From the NCBI RefSeq assembly GCF_016342275.1, contig NZ_JAEIOT010000007.1:124001-188000 (forward strand): DNA of 64,000 bases, given 5' to 3'. Of the stretch, positions 10,375 to 19,915 are shown in pieces. This DNA comes from Corynebacterium marambiense. Its GTDB lineage: Bacteria; Actinomycetota; Actinomycetes; Mycobacteriales; Mycobacteriaceae. The notes beneath the pieces are model-generated. The model did not search any database. It saw only the letters and a list, made by a program, of their open reading frames with translations, and was not told the DNA's origin. The translations under genes and the position numbers were made by a program. Position 1 is the first letter of the stretch, and each line of letters starts with the position of its first letter.

Positions 10375-10914
10375 TCACGCGTTCTCGTGCCAGCCCCAGA
10401 GAATCGCGCGTCCGATGCTGTGGAAATACAGGTTGAATCCGAGGATAGCCGGGGACGCGTCTTCCGGAACGTCGAGCTTCTCGACGTCCACGGCATGTAC
10501 CGCGAACAAGTAGCGGTGCGGTCCGTGTCCCTCCGGCGGCTGCGGTCCGAAGTAGCCGCGGGTACCGCTGTCCCCCACCAGACTGAGGGCCTCGGGGACA
10601 CCCTCGACGGTGGCACCCCCGGCTCCGGTCGCGAGCTCTGAGACTGAGGCCGGAATATTCAGCACCGCCCAGTGCCAGAACCCAGCCCCCGTGGGGGCAT
10701 CCGGGTCGAAGCAGGTAACCGCTATCGACTTGGTGCCCTCGGGGAGCCCGGACCACGCGAGGTGGGGAGAAACATCGTTTCCTCCGAGATGGCGTTCGGC
10801 GAAGGTACCGCCGTTTTCCAGGTCATCGGAGCGCAGGGCGAAGGACGGGAGGTTCTTCAACGGGGCGTAGGGATCGGGTCCGGGGAAACGGGCATCGTCT
10901 GCGTAAGAGGTCAT
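10375..10914 (-). CDS. YbhB/YbcL-type PEBP-family protein
   Basis: A 179-residue cytosolic protein of the phosphatidylethanolamine-binding/Raf-kinase-inhibitor-like family. Hallmarks are the ligand-pocket motif FDPDAPTGAGFWHW (about residues 67-80), the GTRGYFGPQPPEG turn and GPHRYLFAVHAVD. Its bacterial role is not established. AAGGGGAGC precedes the ATG directly. The ABC exporter pair ends 50 nt upstream on the same strand, so a shared transcript is possible. Confidence 0.9.
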   Translation of the reverse strand: MTSYADDARFPGPDPYAPLKNLPSFALRSDDLENGGTFAERHLGGNDVSPHLAWSGLPEGTKSIAVTCFDPDAPTGAGFWHWAVLNIPASVSELATGAGGATVEGVPEALSLVGDSGTRGYFGPQPPEGHGPHRYLFAVHAVDVEKLDVPEDASPAILGFNLYFHSIGRAILWGWHENA

Positions 10915-10963
10915 GCTCCCCTTTGTAACAGAATTCGTAAGACGGTGTCGTGCTGCGGTTCAC

Positions 10964-12787
10964 TTAGTTCCCGTCACGCGGCCCGCTCCACCGCGCGTGG
11001 AGGTTAGCGTACCGGCCATCGGCCGCGAGCAACTCCTGATGGGATCCGTCTTCGACCACGGCGCCCCGGTCCATAAGAATGATCCGGTCAGCGACGACAG
11101 CCTGGTCGAGGCGATGCGCTACGACCAGTGAGGTACGTCCCCGCGCCACGGCCAGCGCGGCCTGCTCAAGGCTGCGCGCATTGTCCGATCCGGCCTCACT
11201 CGTGGCCTCGTCCATGATGAGGACAGGGGGATCGATCAGCACGATCCGGGCGAGCGATATCTGCTGCTCTATCTCAGGTGCGAGGTCATCGTTCCCGGCG
11301 CCGATTCGGGTGTCGAGGCCATCGGGTAGCCACCGTTGCCAGCCGGCGCTGTCCGGTGCGAGACCTACTCGGGAGAGAGCCGCAGTGAGAGTCGCATCGT
11401 CCGCGTCGGGAGTGGCCATCCGGAGATCCTCCCGCAGCGTTCCCGAGAATAGATGCACCTCCTGGCTGATCAGGGCCACCTGGCGGGCTGTCCATGTGTC
11501 CGGGACCGTCGAGGTGTCGGTCCCGTCGATAGAGATGGTCCCGGTTGCCGGTCGCTGAAGGCCCGCGATCAGCCCCGCGAGGGTTGACTTCCCGGCGCCC
11601 GACGCCCCCACAAGCGCAGTCATCGTCCCAGGCTCGAGGGTCAGGGACAGGTCATCGATGATCGGTGCGCCACCGGGGTAGCGGAAACCAACATTCTCAA
11701 TTCTGACCTCGGGGCAACCGGTGCAGTCCCCGGGAACTGGGGCGTCGACTGCGTTGTCAGAGAGCAGGGCCAGTGAGACCGCGCGGCCGAGCGCGGTGAG
11801 TGCATTCTGGATCTCCCCGGTAAAGACCAGCACGTTGAAGACGTGCATCTCCAGTCTGACGACGAGTACGACAGCCGCGGAGGCCTCTCCCGTGGTCAGC
11901 ATGTCCTGTGTGACGAGGTGGGTCGACATCGCGATCGCGCTGGCGAGCAAGAGACCGTAAGCGAGGTATCCGGTTCCGATGAGCCGGAGGAACAGTGGGA
12001 TCCGGTCCGCCTCCCGCTGCACCGCGTCCCAGGAGTTGCGCTCCAGACGTTCGGTCGCCCACGCCCGGACGCCGAAGGCCCGGATGGTCGGCATGCCCCG
12101 GATCGTGTCGAGCAACATGTTGTTGCGACGCGCTTGCGCGGTGGATAGCGCATTGGTCGCGGCAGGCAGCCCGTTCAGGGTCCGCTTCACGGGAACGGCG
12201 AAGATGGCCGGGAGAAGGATCAAGAGCAGCAGGTACCAAGGCGAGATCAGGGTGAGCGCGACGAAGGTGAACGGGAACATCAGGGTAGTCACTATGAAGC
12301 GGGTGCCGATGCTCTGCACAGCACGGTACGCCGTGTCGATGTCCTTGGTGAGTCGGGTCATCACGTTTCCGGTACCGAGTTCGAGGACGTCCGGGATCGG
12401 CGCCTCAAGGGTCGCCGCCAGACATCGGCGCCGGAGATCGACCGTGAGTCTCCGGGTAGCGGAGAATATCAGGTAGGCCGCGGCGGGACGGGTGATCAAC
12501 TCGAGGAACATGAGGATCCCAACGGCGACGAGAAGTGAGGTGAATCCGTCGCGACCGGAACCGAAACCGGGTACGGCGAGGCCGGAGATGAGATCGACGG
12601 ATCTCCCGAGGAGCGTCGAGGAACCGGTCATCGACCCTAGATTGAGTACGAACACCGCCGCAGTGAGGAGCCACCAACCGGCCCCCGGAAAGCTGGGCAG
12701 CGAGCGGATACACCGACCGATGTCCCGCACGGATGCAGGGGCCAGAGCGTCGTGATGCCGGCGGTCGCCGGAGAGCGAGGTCGTCAT
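10964..12787 (-). CDS. ABC exporter half-transporter B (degenerate signature motif)
   Basis: A 607-residue fusion of a six-helix exporter membrane domain (about residues 30-320) and an ATPase domain. Walker A is intact ([11 protein letters not shown], near 396), Walker B keeps its catalytic Glu ([10 protein letters not shown], near 525) and the H-loop is VVAHRLD. The ABC signature, normally LSGGQ, reads [13 protein letters not shown]. Its start ATG overlaps the stop of the partner gene (ATGA), so the two are made together and very likely form a heterodimer. The partner has the opposite defect. The substrate is unknown. Confidence 0.9.
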   Translation of the reverse strand: MTTSLSGDRRHHDALAPASVRDIGRCIRSLPSFPGAGWWLLTAAVFVLNLGSMTGSSTLLGRSVDLISGLAVPGFGSGRDGFTSLLVAVGILMFLELITRPAAAYLIFSATRRLTVDLRRRCLAATLEAPIPDVLELGTGNVMTRLTKDIDTAYRAVQSIGTRFIVTTLMFPFTFVALTLISPWYLLLLILLPAIFAVPVKRTLNGLPAATNALSTAQARRNNMLLDTIRGMPTIRAFGVRAWATERLERNSWDAVQREADRIPLFLRLIGTGYLAYGLLLASAIAMSTHLVTQDMLTTGEASAAVVLVVRLEMHVFNVLVFTGEIQNALTALGRAVSLALLSDNAVDAPVPGDCTGCPEVRIENVGFRYPGGAPIIDDLSLTLEPGTMTALVGASGAGKSTLAGLIAGLQRPATGTISIDGTDTSTVPDTWTARQVALISQEVHLFSGTLREDLRMATPDADDATLTAALSRVGLAPDSAGWQRWLPDGLDTRIGAGNDDLAPEIEQQISLARIVLIDPPVLIMDEATSEAGSDNARSLEQAALAVARGRTSLVVAHRLDQAVVADRIILMDRGAVVEDGSHQELLAADGRYANLHARWSGPRDGN

Positions 12788-14388
12788 CGGAGGAGCTCTG
12801 CATCGGTGAGAACACGGTCTGCGACGGCTCGCCACGCCCGCCCGGCGGTGATGATCACCGTCGGGCGCGCTCCGCGCAACCTCGTCACCGCCCGGGCCAC
12901 GTCGTCAAGGGTGACGGCGTCCAAACCGGTCGTCGGTTCATCGAGGAGCAGGATCTCGGCGTCGGCCGCGAGGGCCCGGGCCAGAGCGACGCGCTGACGC
13001 TGTCCACCGGAGAGATTGAGACCTGCCTCCCCGATCGCGGCGTCCGGTAGATCACCGTCCGGTCCGTACCCGCCAAGCCTGGTGACGATGTCCCCGCAGC
13101 ATGCTGCGTCGAGGGCAGCACGGACCCGACCGGTGGATAGTTCACCGGTCGGGTCGATATTCTCGCGGAGCGTACCTTCGAAGATGTTCACCCCGTGCGG
13201 TGGGGCGAGGACGCCGGGCACAACTGCCAGCTTCCGGGCCTCCTCTGCCGCGGCACGGCGACCTTCCGGGGTCACCGGAGCCCACACCGTGAGTCCCCTC
13301 TCCGGGACCGCTGGTGAGGTCTCCGCTGAGATCCTTTCCGGGGAAGTCAGTGCGGCAGCGAACCTGCCGATCCGGCCCGCAGACGCTTGTGCCCTCGACC
13401 AGACGTCGATAAAGAATCCCAGGGAGAACCCGGTGACGGTGAGCGCAGGGGGTGCGAGCAGAACGACCGTGAGGAACTCTCCCGGGGTTATCCGCCCTTC
13501 GAAGGCGAGCAGTGCCGCCCCGATGACGAGACCAAACCCGAACACGGCGGGAACCGCCTGCCGGATGATCGTCATGAACACGCCGATGCGCACCTCACGG
13601 AGCATCACCGTCAGTGCGTCTCCCGCCGCGGCATCGAAACGCGCCTGACTGGTCTCCACAGCCCCGAGCCCCTTAATAATTCGTGACCCCTGGGCGAAAT
13701 CCGTTGCGAGTGAGACAGACCGAGACTCAGCCGCGCGACGTGCCTCCGCGACCCGGGTCAACGGACCGGCGGTGGCAGCCGCGACGAGCGCGGTGCAGAC
13801 TCCGCCGCCGACGACGCCTACAGCGAGGCGCCAGTCGACTGCGGCGATCACCAGTGCCGAACCTGTTAGATAGAAGAAGAGGGACAGTGTGAAATCAAAG
13901 GACTGCTTGACCTCCGCGAGGGCCGACGTATCCTCGTCCACCGTGGTGAGAACCGTGCCTGGCGTCAGTGTGTGGGCTTCGAGAACCATCAGATTCTGGG
14001 TAAGTTCCAGCCGGAGACCGTGGACCATCCGGGCGATGGACATGTCGTTGAGGCCGATCTTCGCCGCCTCGCTCCAGAAGCCGATCCCCTGCAACACGAG
14101 GATGAGGGAGACGGTGCCGAGCAGCGCAACCGTGTGCCCGGTGTCAATGACAGCGCCGGTCGACCATCCCGCAATCCGGGACAACGCGATACCGCATGCC
14201 TCGGACACCAGTGTCATCGATATGACGAGCAGCACGATCCGCGGATGGTTGAGCAGTGCCGAGAGCGTCGTCCGGAACGGAGACATTCTCCCGGTCCTGC
14301 CGTGGAACGGGTTCTCGGCGGGAGGTTCGGTAGGGACGAACCAGGACCAGGAGCGTTGGCGGGCCCGGTTCAGATGGATCGTGGGCAT
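12784..14388 (-). CDS. ABC exporter half-transporter A (no Walker A)
   Basis: A 534-residue exporter-type ABC protein with a membrane domain (about residues 40-330) and a shortened ATPase domain. The region between the first strand ([12 protein letters not shown]) and FEGTLRENI is only about 40 residues and contains no GxxGxGK[ST] P-loop. The signature [15 protein letters not shown] (near 464) and Walker [10 protein letters not shown] (near 483) are perfect. The H-loop His is replaced in TAGRAW. It starts at the ATG six bases after a TATCGT box. It is the upstream partner of half-transporter B. Confidence 0.88.
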   Translation of the reverse strand: MPTIHLNRARQRSWSWFVPTEPPAENPFHGRTGRMSPFRTTLSALLNHPRIVLLVISMTLVSEACGIALSRIAGWSTGAVIDTGHTVALLGTVSLILVLQGIGFWSEAAKIGLNDMSIARMVHGLRLELTQNLMVLEAHTLTPGTVLTTVDEDTSALAEVKQSFDFTLSLFFYLTGSALVIAAVDWRLAVGVVGGGVCTALVAAATAGPLTRVAEARRAAESRSVSLATDFAQGSRIIKGLGAVETSQARFDAAAGDALTVMLREVRIGVFMTIIRQAVPAVFGFGLVIGAALLAFEGRITPGEFLTVVLLAPPALTVTGFSLGFFIDVWSRAQASAGRIGRFAAALTSPERISAETSPAVPERGLTVWAPVTPEGRRAAAEEARKLAVVPGVLAPPHGVNIFEGTLRENIDPTGELSTGRVRAALDAACCGDIVTRLGGYGPDGDLPDAAIGEAGLNLSGGQRQRVALARALAADAEILLLDEPTTGLDAVTLDDVARAVTRLRGARPTVIITAGRAWRAVADRVLTDAELLR

Positions 14389-14394
14389 GAGATG

Positions 14395-14400
14395 ACGATA
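14395..14400 (-). promoter_or_regulatory. -10 box of the ABC exporter pair
   Basis: TATCGT on the minus strand, six nt before the ATG at 14388; leaderless geometry. Confidence 0.45.
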
Positions 14401-14559
14401 CACCGATGGGGTCAGTGGCCGGGCCGCCAGCAGTGAAGCCACTGTGCAGGATCCGAAAGCCACTCTGTACTGGGGATTTGATCCCGTCGATCATTTCGGG
14501 CTAAAGTATGCGAGTGTCCAGCCGGGGAGGCTGGAAAACAAAAAGATACATCCACTCAA

Positions 14560-14645
14560 GTCCGGGTGGCGGAATGGCAGACGCGCTAGCTTGAGGTGCT
14601 AGTGTCCTATTAACGGACGTGGGGGTTCAAGTCCCCCTCCGGACA
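14560..14645 (+). tRNA. tRNA-Leu (anticodon GAG)
   Basis: Class II tRNA. The acceptor arms GTCCGGG and TCCGGAC pair with one G-T, and the T arm is GGGGG-TTCAAGT-CCCCC. The anticodon stem CTAGC/GCTAG holds the loop TTGAGGT, giving anticodon GAG (reads CUC and CUU). A long variable arm (GTCC...GGAC) is as expected for leucine. The 3' CCA is not encoded. A strong terminator follows at once. Confidence 0.95.
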
Positions 14646-14650
14646 CAGTT

Positions 14651-14688
14651 AAAAACCCGAGGAACACTGCCGTGTTCCTCGGGTTTTT
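14651..14688 (+). terminator. Terminator of tRNA-Leu
   Basis: AACCCGAGGAACAC and its exact complement form a 14-bp stem with a TGCC loop, then TTTTT. A classic intrinsic terminator; the A run on the other side may let it work both ways. Confidence 0.92.
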
Positions 14689-14853
14689 CGTCCCTCTAGA
14701 AAGCAGTGTTAGCGACGTGTTAGCCAACGGTTGTGACGCAGGGTGCGGTGTCCCGACCGGCGATGACACGTCCGAGGGATGAGGGGTGTTTTCCGCGACA
14801 AGAGTCCACTGTATGAGCTGAATACGTTACGATTCAGGCGATTATTCTTTATC

Positions 14854-14873
14854 TGTGCACACATGGGTGCACA
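14854..14873. promoter_or_regulatory. Inverted repeat upstream of the lipoprotein gene
   Basis: Perfect arms TGTGCAC-N6-GTGCACA, 30 nt before the ATG at 14904 and near a likely promoter. It could be a dimeric repressor site; no regulator is identifiable. Confidence 0.4.
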
Positions 14874-14903
14874 GACCGAATCCCGAGATACGCGAGGATA
14901 ACA

Positions 14904-15617
14904 ATGCTCCATAGAACAGTCGCCATCTCGATCGCGACCGCCACAGTGACAGTCCTGTGTTCCGGTTGCGTCTCACCAGGTTTACTCCGGCAGATCGGAG
15001 ATAGCTCAACGACGCCGTCCCCGACCTCACCGACGCAACAGACCTTTTCGTCCGGTACGGTTGCCCCGATGCCGGGTGCGGGTGGAGCCGGCGACGCCCT
15101 CGTCAGACCCGATGACGGTGGTTCCGTGGGCTTCACTCCGAGCAACGTTCAGACAGTCCGTCCGGGTCAACCGGTTTCCGGTGTGGGCGTGGACATCGCC
15201 ATCGACAGCGCGTCGCTGCGCAAGGACACGTCCGGACCTGTTGCTGTCATCAAGACTAGAGTCCGGAACACCCGGGGTGGATTAACAGGCGAGGAGTGCG
15301 GAACTAAACCGATCGTCGTCATTCAGGATGCTCAGGGGTACGCCAATGCCCCCGTGATGGACTTGGATGATGTCCCTGGTCTCGCGGCGAACCCGGGCGC
15401 AGATCCCGCCACCCAGCTCGACGACATCGGTGCGCTGGTCGATGATCTGACATGTCCCGCCAAGTGGCGCGTCGGTACCACTACCGAACAGACGTGGGAG
15501 ATCCCCATCGAGTCGGGAGGAAAGCCCGCCGTGTTCGGCTTCTACAACCCGGCCGTAGCCGGGGCTACCACGACACCGGAACTCACCTGGATCTCGCTGC
15601 AGCCCTTCCTGAACTGA
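14904..15617 (+). CDS. Secreted lipoprotein, DUF4352-like
   Basis: A 237-residue exported protein. The N-terminus has a hydrophobic signal ending in LCSGC, a slightly unusual lipobox, so lipidation at the Cys near residue 22 is likely. A Ser/Thr/Pro-rich linker (about 33-70) leads to a beta-rich domain (about 90-237) with two Cys (EECGTK and LTCPAK) that may form a disulphide. The fold resembles the Ig-like DUF4352 proteins of Gram-positive lipoproteins. GAGGA lies eight bases before the ATG. Function unknown. Confidence 0.75.
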   Translation: MLHRTVAISIATATVTVLCSGCVSPGLLRQIGDSSTTPSPTSPTQQTFSSGTVAPMPGAGGAGDALVRPDDGGSVGFTPSNVQTVRPGQPVSGVGVDIAIDSASLRKDTSGPVAVIKTRVRNTRGGLTGEECGTKPIVVIQDAQGYANAPVMDLDDVPGLAANPGADPATQLDDIGALVDDLTCPAKWRVGTTTEQTWEIPIESGGKPAVFGFYNPAVAGATTTPELTWISLQPFLN

Positions 15618-15745
15618 GTTCCTCTGACGTCTGAGTGACCGGGTAGAGTCTTCCGGAGCCGCACACACCCGTTGCCCGGACCCCCGAGTATCAGAACGAT
15701 GCTCCAGGTCCGGCATGTGGTCCGCAGACGGAAGGATTCAAGTCA

Positions 15746-17275
15746 GTGTCCATAGCGCCAGACAACCTCGAGGTGTGTCTCGAGGTTATCGAGGAAGCCG
15801 GTCGCCTCGATCCCGACCACCCGGATTCGGTCCGCATCCAGCGGGCGGTCGCAGGACTGTTCAAACAGGTCAAGAGATCGCGCAAACTCGCTGCCCGGGA
15901 GCGCCAGAAACGCGCCGATGAAGCGGTCCTGCATGCCACCGCTACGGCGAATCCCCGGCGCATCGACGACGAGACCTCCGGGCTTCTCATCACTCCCGCC
16001 GAGGGTGCCACCGCTCAACTCGAACCCGGTGCGGTGGCTACCCCACACGGCTTCGCAGGGCGTCTTCAGCGTGCCCAGAACTGTTACGTGTGCAAACAGC
16101 CCTACACACTGGTGGACTCGTTCCACCACCAGCTGTGCCCAGATTGCGCCGCGGACAACCGACGACGCCGGGAGGCCCGCGTGAATCTCTCTGGTCGGAG
16201 AGCGCTGCTCACCGGTGGGCGTGCAAAGATCGGCATGTACATCGCGCTCAAACTCCTCCGCGATGGCGCGGACCTGACAATCACCACGCGTTTCCCGAGG
16301 GATGCGGTTCGTCGGTTCACCGCGGTCGCCGACTCCCCCGAGTGGATCCACCGGCTCCACGTCATCGGCGTCGATCTGAGGGACCCGGCGCAGGTCATCA
16401 GCCTTGCCGATTCCGTCGCTGCGGCGGGACCTCTCGACATCCTGATCAACAATGCCGCGCAGACCGTTCGGCGCTCTCCTGGCGCCTACTCGGGCCTCGT
16501 CGATGCCGAGTCCGCACCGCTCGAGGGTGTCGAGCAGGAGGTCGAAGTGTTCTCCCTGGGGTCGACCTCAGGACTCCACCCAGCGACCCTCACCGGCGCG
16601 GGCACAGACGGGGACGCCGCGGTCGCATCGCTCGGTGCTGATGGTGGCCGTATGATCGATACGGTGGCCGCCGCCGCCCAGGCTCACGCCTCCCGTCTCG
16701 CCGCACTGGCGATGACGGGTGGCTCCGCCGCGATGGATCGGGTCACTGACGGAACAGCCATCGACGCGGGTGGCCTAGTGCCCGATGAAGTCAGCCATAA
16801 CTCGTGGGTGGCGCGCATCGGACAAGTCGACCCCCTGGAGATGCTCGAGGTCCAGCTGTGCAACGCCACGGCGCCGTTCATCCTCATCGACCGGCTGCGC
16901 CCGGCGATGGAGGCTTCGCCTGCGCGGCGCAGATACATCGTCAACGTCTCCGCGATGGAGGGTATCTTCGGTCGGGGGTACAAGGGGCCCGGGCATCCGC
17001 ACACCAACATGGCGAAGGCCGCACTGAACATGTTGACTCGGACGGCCGCAGGGGAACTCGCCGAGCACGGCATCCTGATGACCGCCGTCGACACTGGCTG
17101 GATCACCGACGAACGGCCGCACACGACGAAGGTCCGGCTCGCCGACGAAGGGTTCCACGCCCCGCTTGATCTCGTCGACGGAGCGGCCCGGGTGTACGAC
17201 CCCATCGTTCAAGGTGAGAACGGCGTGGACCTCTACGGATGCTTCCTGAAGAACTACGTTCCTAGCGCGTGGTGA
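15746..17275 (+). CDS. Zinc-ribbon/SDR fusion oxidoreductase-like protein
   Basis: A 509-residue cytosolic protein. Residues 1-65 are charged and helical. A CxxC...CxxC zinc ribbon (CYVCKQPY and LCPDC) lies near 112-135. A Rossmann SDR domain follows with TGGRAKIGMYIA, ILINNAAQTVRR and NVSAMEG. Between NNAA and the Ser motif is an unusually long insert of about 120 residues. The SDR YxxxK motif reads THTN-M-A-K-like (HPHTNMAKAAL), so the catalytic Tyr is Thr while Lys remains. The GTG start has GGAAGGA upstream. The substrate is unknown; NAD(P) binding is likely from the glycine motif. Confidence 0.82.
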   Translation: MSIAPDNLEVCLEVIEEAGRLDPDHPDSVRIQRAVAGLFKQVKRSRKLAARERQKRADEAVLHATATANPRRIDDETSGLLITPAEGATAQLEPGAVATPHGFAGRLQRAQNCYVCKQPYTLVDSFHHQLCPDCAADNRRRREARVNLSGRRALLTGGRAKIGMYIALKLLRDGADLTITTRFPRDAVRRFTAVADSPEWIHRLHVIGVDLRDPAQVISLADSVAAAGPLDILINNAAQTVRRSPGAYSGLVDAESAPLEGVEQEVEVFSLGSTSGLHPATLTGAGTDGDAAVASLGADGGRMIDTVAAAAQAHASRLAALAMTGGSAAMDRVTDGTAIDAGGLVPDEVSHNSWVARIGQVDPLEMLEVQLCNATAPFILIDRLRPAMEASPARRRYIVNVSAMEGIFGRGYKGPGHPHTNMAKAALNMLTRTAAGELAEHGILMTAVDTGWITDERPHTTKVRLADEGFHAPLDLVDGAARVYDPIVQGENGVDLYGCFLKNYVPSAW

Positions 17276-17288
17276 AGGCGCTCCCACA

Positions 17289-17915
17289 TCAGTCGATGTG
17301 TGGCCGCTTGACGTTCGGCGTGTAGGACTGGGTTGCATCATGCGGGTGATTGTGTGGGATCGGAGGCAGGACTTCGTAGCTGGCGTGAACGTAGCCCTCC
17401 CGGGTTGTACCGGCACCGATGAGCCGGAGAGGAATATCGCAGTTCACTCCGCCGAACAACGGGATACCGTCCCCGAGGACCAGGGGGACGGTGGTCACGG
17501 TCAACTCGTCAACCAGACCACGCTCCAGGAACTGCCGGATTTTTCCCGCGCTGTCGATGAATACGCCCCTGTATCCCCGATCGGCGATCAGGGACACCAC
17601 CTCATCGAGGTCACGCGCCACCGTGGCTCTCTCGTCCGAGAAGGACTCCCGGGACGTCATCACGATCACATCCTTACCGGGGTACGGCCACTCAGGCAGG
17701 TCATTCAACTTGTCGAACGCTGGACGACTGATGACAACGGCATCGGTCTCCCCGAAAACCCGCGAGAAATCTCCGGCGACACCGGGGGCATGATTGACCG
17801 GGTGCTCGATGCCGTGATCCTGATCCAGGAGCCAGCTGACATCACCGTCTGGTCGGGCGATGAAGCCGTCCAGACTAGTGACGATGAAGACGAGTCCCTT
17901 CCAATTCCGCTGCAT
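17289..17915 (-). CDS. RibD C-terminal/dihydrofolate reductase-like protein
   Basis: A 208-residue protein of the family annotated as dihydrofolate reductase-like because it resembles the reductase half of RibD. Typical segments are FIVTSLDGFIARPDGDVSWL at the N-terminus, VISRPAFDKL, and the NADPH-site DSAGKIRQFLERGLVDELTV followed by PLVLGDGIPLF. The true substrate is unknown. A GAGAGGAAA ribosome binding site lies eight bases before the ATG, and a perfect 11-bp palindrome sits just upstream of it. Convergent with the SDR gene. Confidence 0.88.
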   Translation of the reverse strand: MQRNWKGLVFIVTSLDGFIARPDGDVSWLLDQDHGIEHPVNHAPGVAGDFSRVFGETDAVVISRPAFDKLNDLPEWPYPGKDVIVMTSRESFSDERATVARDLDEVVSLIADRGYRGVFIDSAGKIRQFLERGLVDELTVTTVPLVLGDGIPLFGGVNCDIPLRLIGAGTTREGYVHASYEVLPPIPHNHPHDATQSYTPNVKRPHID

Positions 17916-18161
17916 AACTGCGTTTCCTCTCGGGTTGTTGCCTCACGACCCGCCGACCGGCGGGTCGTGGACCGGAGCGGGGGTGGTACCCCGGACGGGT
18001 CCGGTCGATACCCCCAGAATAGGTCTTTTTTCCCTGGCCTTGCTAGAGGAACAGCCGGAGACTGACTGGATACCACCCCTAAGGGTGGGGAACCGGAATC
18101 AACCTCTCGCCCCGGGGCCGTCGTGACGTGCGCAGACCGACAGGAAGGGACGGGTTCATAA
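17916..18161. other. Leader and spacer upstream of the RibD-like gene
   Basis: Apart from the palindrome at 17944-17969 I see no coding frame. The region carries the promoter and leader of the minus-strand gene. Confidence 0.4.
17944..17969. promoter_or_regulatory. Perfect 11-bp palindrome in the RibD-like gene leader
   Basis: CACGACCCGCC pairs with GGCGGGTCGTG around a four-base loop, 29 nt upstream of the ATG. No T run follows, so an operator or mRNA hairpin is likelier than a terminator. Confidence 0.5.
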
Positions 18162-18204
18162 AGAAAAAGCGGCTCTCCGCCCGTTAACCCGGTGGGGAGC
18201 CGCC
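18162..18204 (-). terminator. Terminator of the cupin gene
   Basis: On the minus strand GCGGCTCCCC...GGAGAGCCGC forms a long GC stem followed by TTTTTC. It starts about 24 nt after the cupin stop. Confidence 0.85.
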
Positions 18205-18227
18205 TGACTGCGGGACGCGACGATCGA

Positions 18228-18659
18228 TCAGTCGTCGTGCTGCTCGTTCGGATCGTTGTCTGCGTCTTCCTTAGTTGCGTGGATCGTTCCCCTGACGTGA
18301 TCCGGAGCCGCGTAAATCGAGTAAACCTTGAGCGGTTCGGAGCCCTCGTTCACGACGTTGTGCCACTTTCCTGCAGGAACGAAGACCGCCCAGTCATCCT
18401 CGACGGTCTGGTCGATGTCCAGGTTGTCGGGGTCGTCGCCGATCATAACGTGGCCTTCTCCGGCTTCGAGGCGGAGGAACTGGTCATGGTCGTCATGGAC
18501 CTCGGCGCCGATCTCCCCACCTGCGGGAATGCTCATCACCGTCATCTGGAGGAACTTGCCGGTCCACAGGGTGTCGCGGAAGTTGTCGTTGTCCTTGGTG
18601 GCCTTCTCGATGTCGAGGACATACGGGTTCGGACCATGGTCGGCACGAAGGTCAGACAT
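18228..18659 (-). CDS. Cupin-domain protein
   Basis: A 143-residue single-domain cupin. The first metal-binding motif is around EVHDDHDQFLRLEAGEG (about residues 53-69) and the second around PAGKWHNVVNEGSEPL (about 95-110), the latter supplying the fourth ligand His. The C-terminus is acidic. Such small cupins act as metal-dependent isomerases, dioxygenases or sensors; the reaction cannot be assigned here. AGGAG lies directly before the ATG and a strong terminator follows, so it is probably transcribed alone. Confidence 0.9.
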   Translation of the reverse strand: MSDLRADHGPNPYVLDIEKATKDNDNFRDTLWTGKFLQMTVMSIPAGGEIGAEVHDDHDQFLRLEAGEGHVMIGDDPDNLDIDQTVEDDWAVFVPAGKWHNVVNEGSEPLKVYSIYAAPDHVRGTIHATKEDADNDPNEQHDD

Positions 18660-18795
18660 ATGAGTCTCCTATTATCTATAGGGTATTCTGTTTACAGATC
18701 CCACTGTACCCACCTCGGGAGCCCTTTGCATTGCCCCATGTCAGAACTAGCTTCTCCTGTGCTAAGAGCCAATCACGAGCGCGACACGACAAACC

Positions 18796-19899
18796 TCAGT
18801 GGCCTGTCGTGGCGTCGAATGCCTCGAGAATCTTCTCCGCGGCGAGCGTCGGGGTGATCCGTCCGTGGCGAAGCTGGTCCTCAACGAAGGCCCGGGTCTT
18901 TTTCACCCGGCCGCTGGTGTTCAGTCGCTGAAGCAGGGTTTCGTGCACCATCGACCACATCCAGCCGACCTGCTGTTCCCTCCGGTTCTCCTCGAATTTC
19001 CCGCACTTGAGCATCGCCTCATGGTGTTCCTGCACGGTGTCCCAGAACTTGTCGACGCCCTCACCCTCGACCGCCGACATCGTCATGGTCGGCGGATGCC
19101 AGACGGCGTCCTCGCTCCTGACCATGCGGAGCGCGGCGGCCAGTTCACGGGCCGCCCGCTTCGCCGTCTTCGTATTCGGTCCGTCCGCCTTGTTGATGGC
19201 CACGAGATCCGCCATCTCGAGGACACCCTTTTTGATGCCCTGGAGCTGGTCTCCTGCGCCGGCGAGAGCGAGGAAGGTGAAACAGTCGACCATATTCGAC
19301 ACCGCGACCTCCGACTGTCCCACGCCGACCGTCTCGACGAGGATGATGTCGAAACCAGCGGCCTCGAAGACAACCATAGATTCCCGGGTCGCCTTGGCCA
19401 CTCCCCCGAGGGTGCCCGCCGATGGTGAGGGCCGAATGAACGCGTCATCCTGGATGGAGAGCTTCGACATGCGGGTCTTGTCCCCGAGGATCGACCCCCT
19501 GGTCCTCGTCGAGGATGGGTCGATGGCGAGGACCGCCACCCGGTGTCCCTCCCCGATGAGCTTCATCCCGAGAGCCTCGATGAACGTCGACTTCCCCACG
19601 CCTGGAACGCCGGTGATCCCCACCCGTAGCGCATCGCCTGAGAACGGGAGCAGACGCACGAGGAGTTCCTGGGCCAGGACTCGGTGTGCGGGAGCCGTTG
19701 ATTCGAGGAGCGTGATCGCCCGAGAGATCCGGGTCCTGTCCCGGTTCCGGACAGCCTCGAAGAGCTCGTCGACATCAATCCGACGACGGGCACGACGCAC
19801 CACCTCCGGGGCTACCGCCGTCGCGGAACCGAGATCGGTCCCAGCGGTCGTCGTGAGCGAACCGAGGTGGTGCTCGAGGAACTCATCGTCGATGCTCAT
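18796..19899 (-). CDS. meaB: Methylmalonyl-CoA mutase-associated GTPase MeaB
   Basis: G3E-family P-loop GTPase that protects methylmalonyl-CoA mutase and helps load adenosylcobalamin. The 367 residues show Walker A GVPGVGKSTF, Mg-binding DPSS/TRGSILGDKTRM switch, ETVGVGQSE and the base-recognition motif VAINKADG. It lies 16 nt after mutB with GAGAGG upstream of its ATG, so it is the third gene of a mutA-mutB-meaB operon. Confidence 0.96.
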   Translation of the reverse strand: MSIDDEFLEHHLGSLTTTAGTDLGSATAVAPEVVRRARRRIDVDELFEAVRNRDRTRISRAITLLESTAPAHRVLAQELLVRLLPFSGDALRVGITGVPGVGKSTFIEALGMKLIGEGHRVAVLAIDPSSTRTRGSILGDKTRMSKLSIQDDAFIRPSPSAGTLGGVAKATRESMVVFEAAGFDIILVETVGVGQSEVAVSNMVDCFTFLALAGAGDQLQGIKKGVLEMADLVAINKADGPNTKTAKRAARELAAALRMVRSEDAVWHPPTMTMSAVEGEGVDKFWDTVQEHHEAMLKCGKFEENRREQQVGWMWSMVHETLLQRLNTSGRVKKTRAFVEDQLRHGRITPTLAAEKILEAFDATTGH

Positions 19900-19915
19900 C
19901 TTCCCCTGGACCTCT

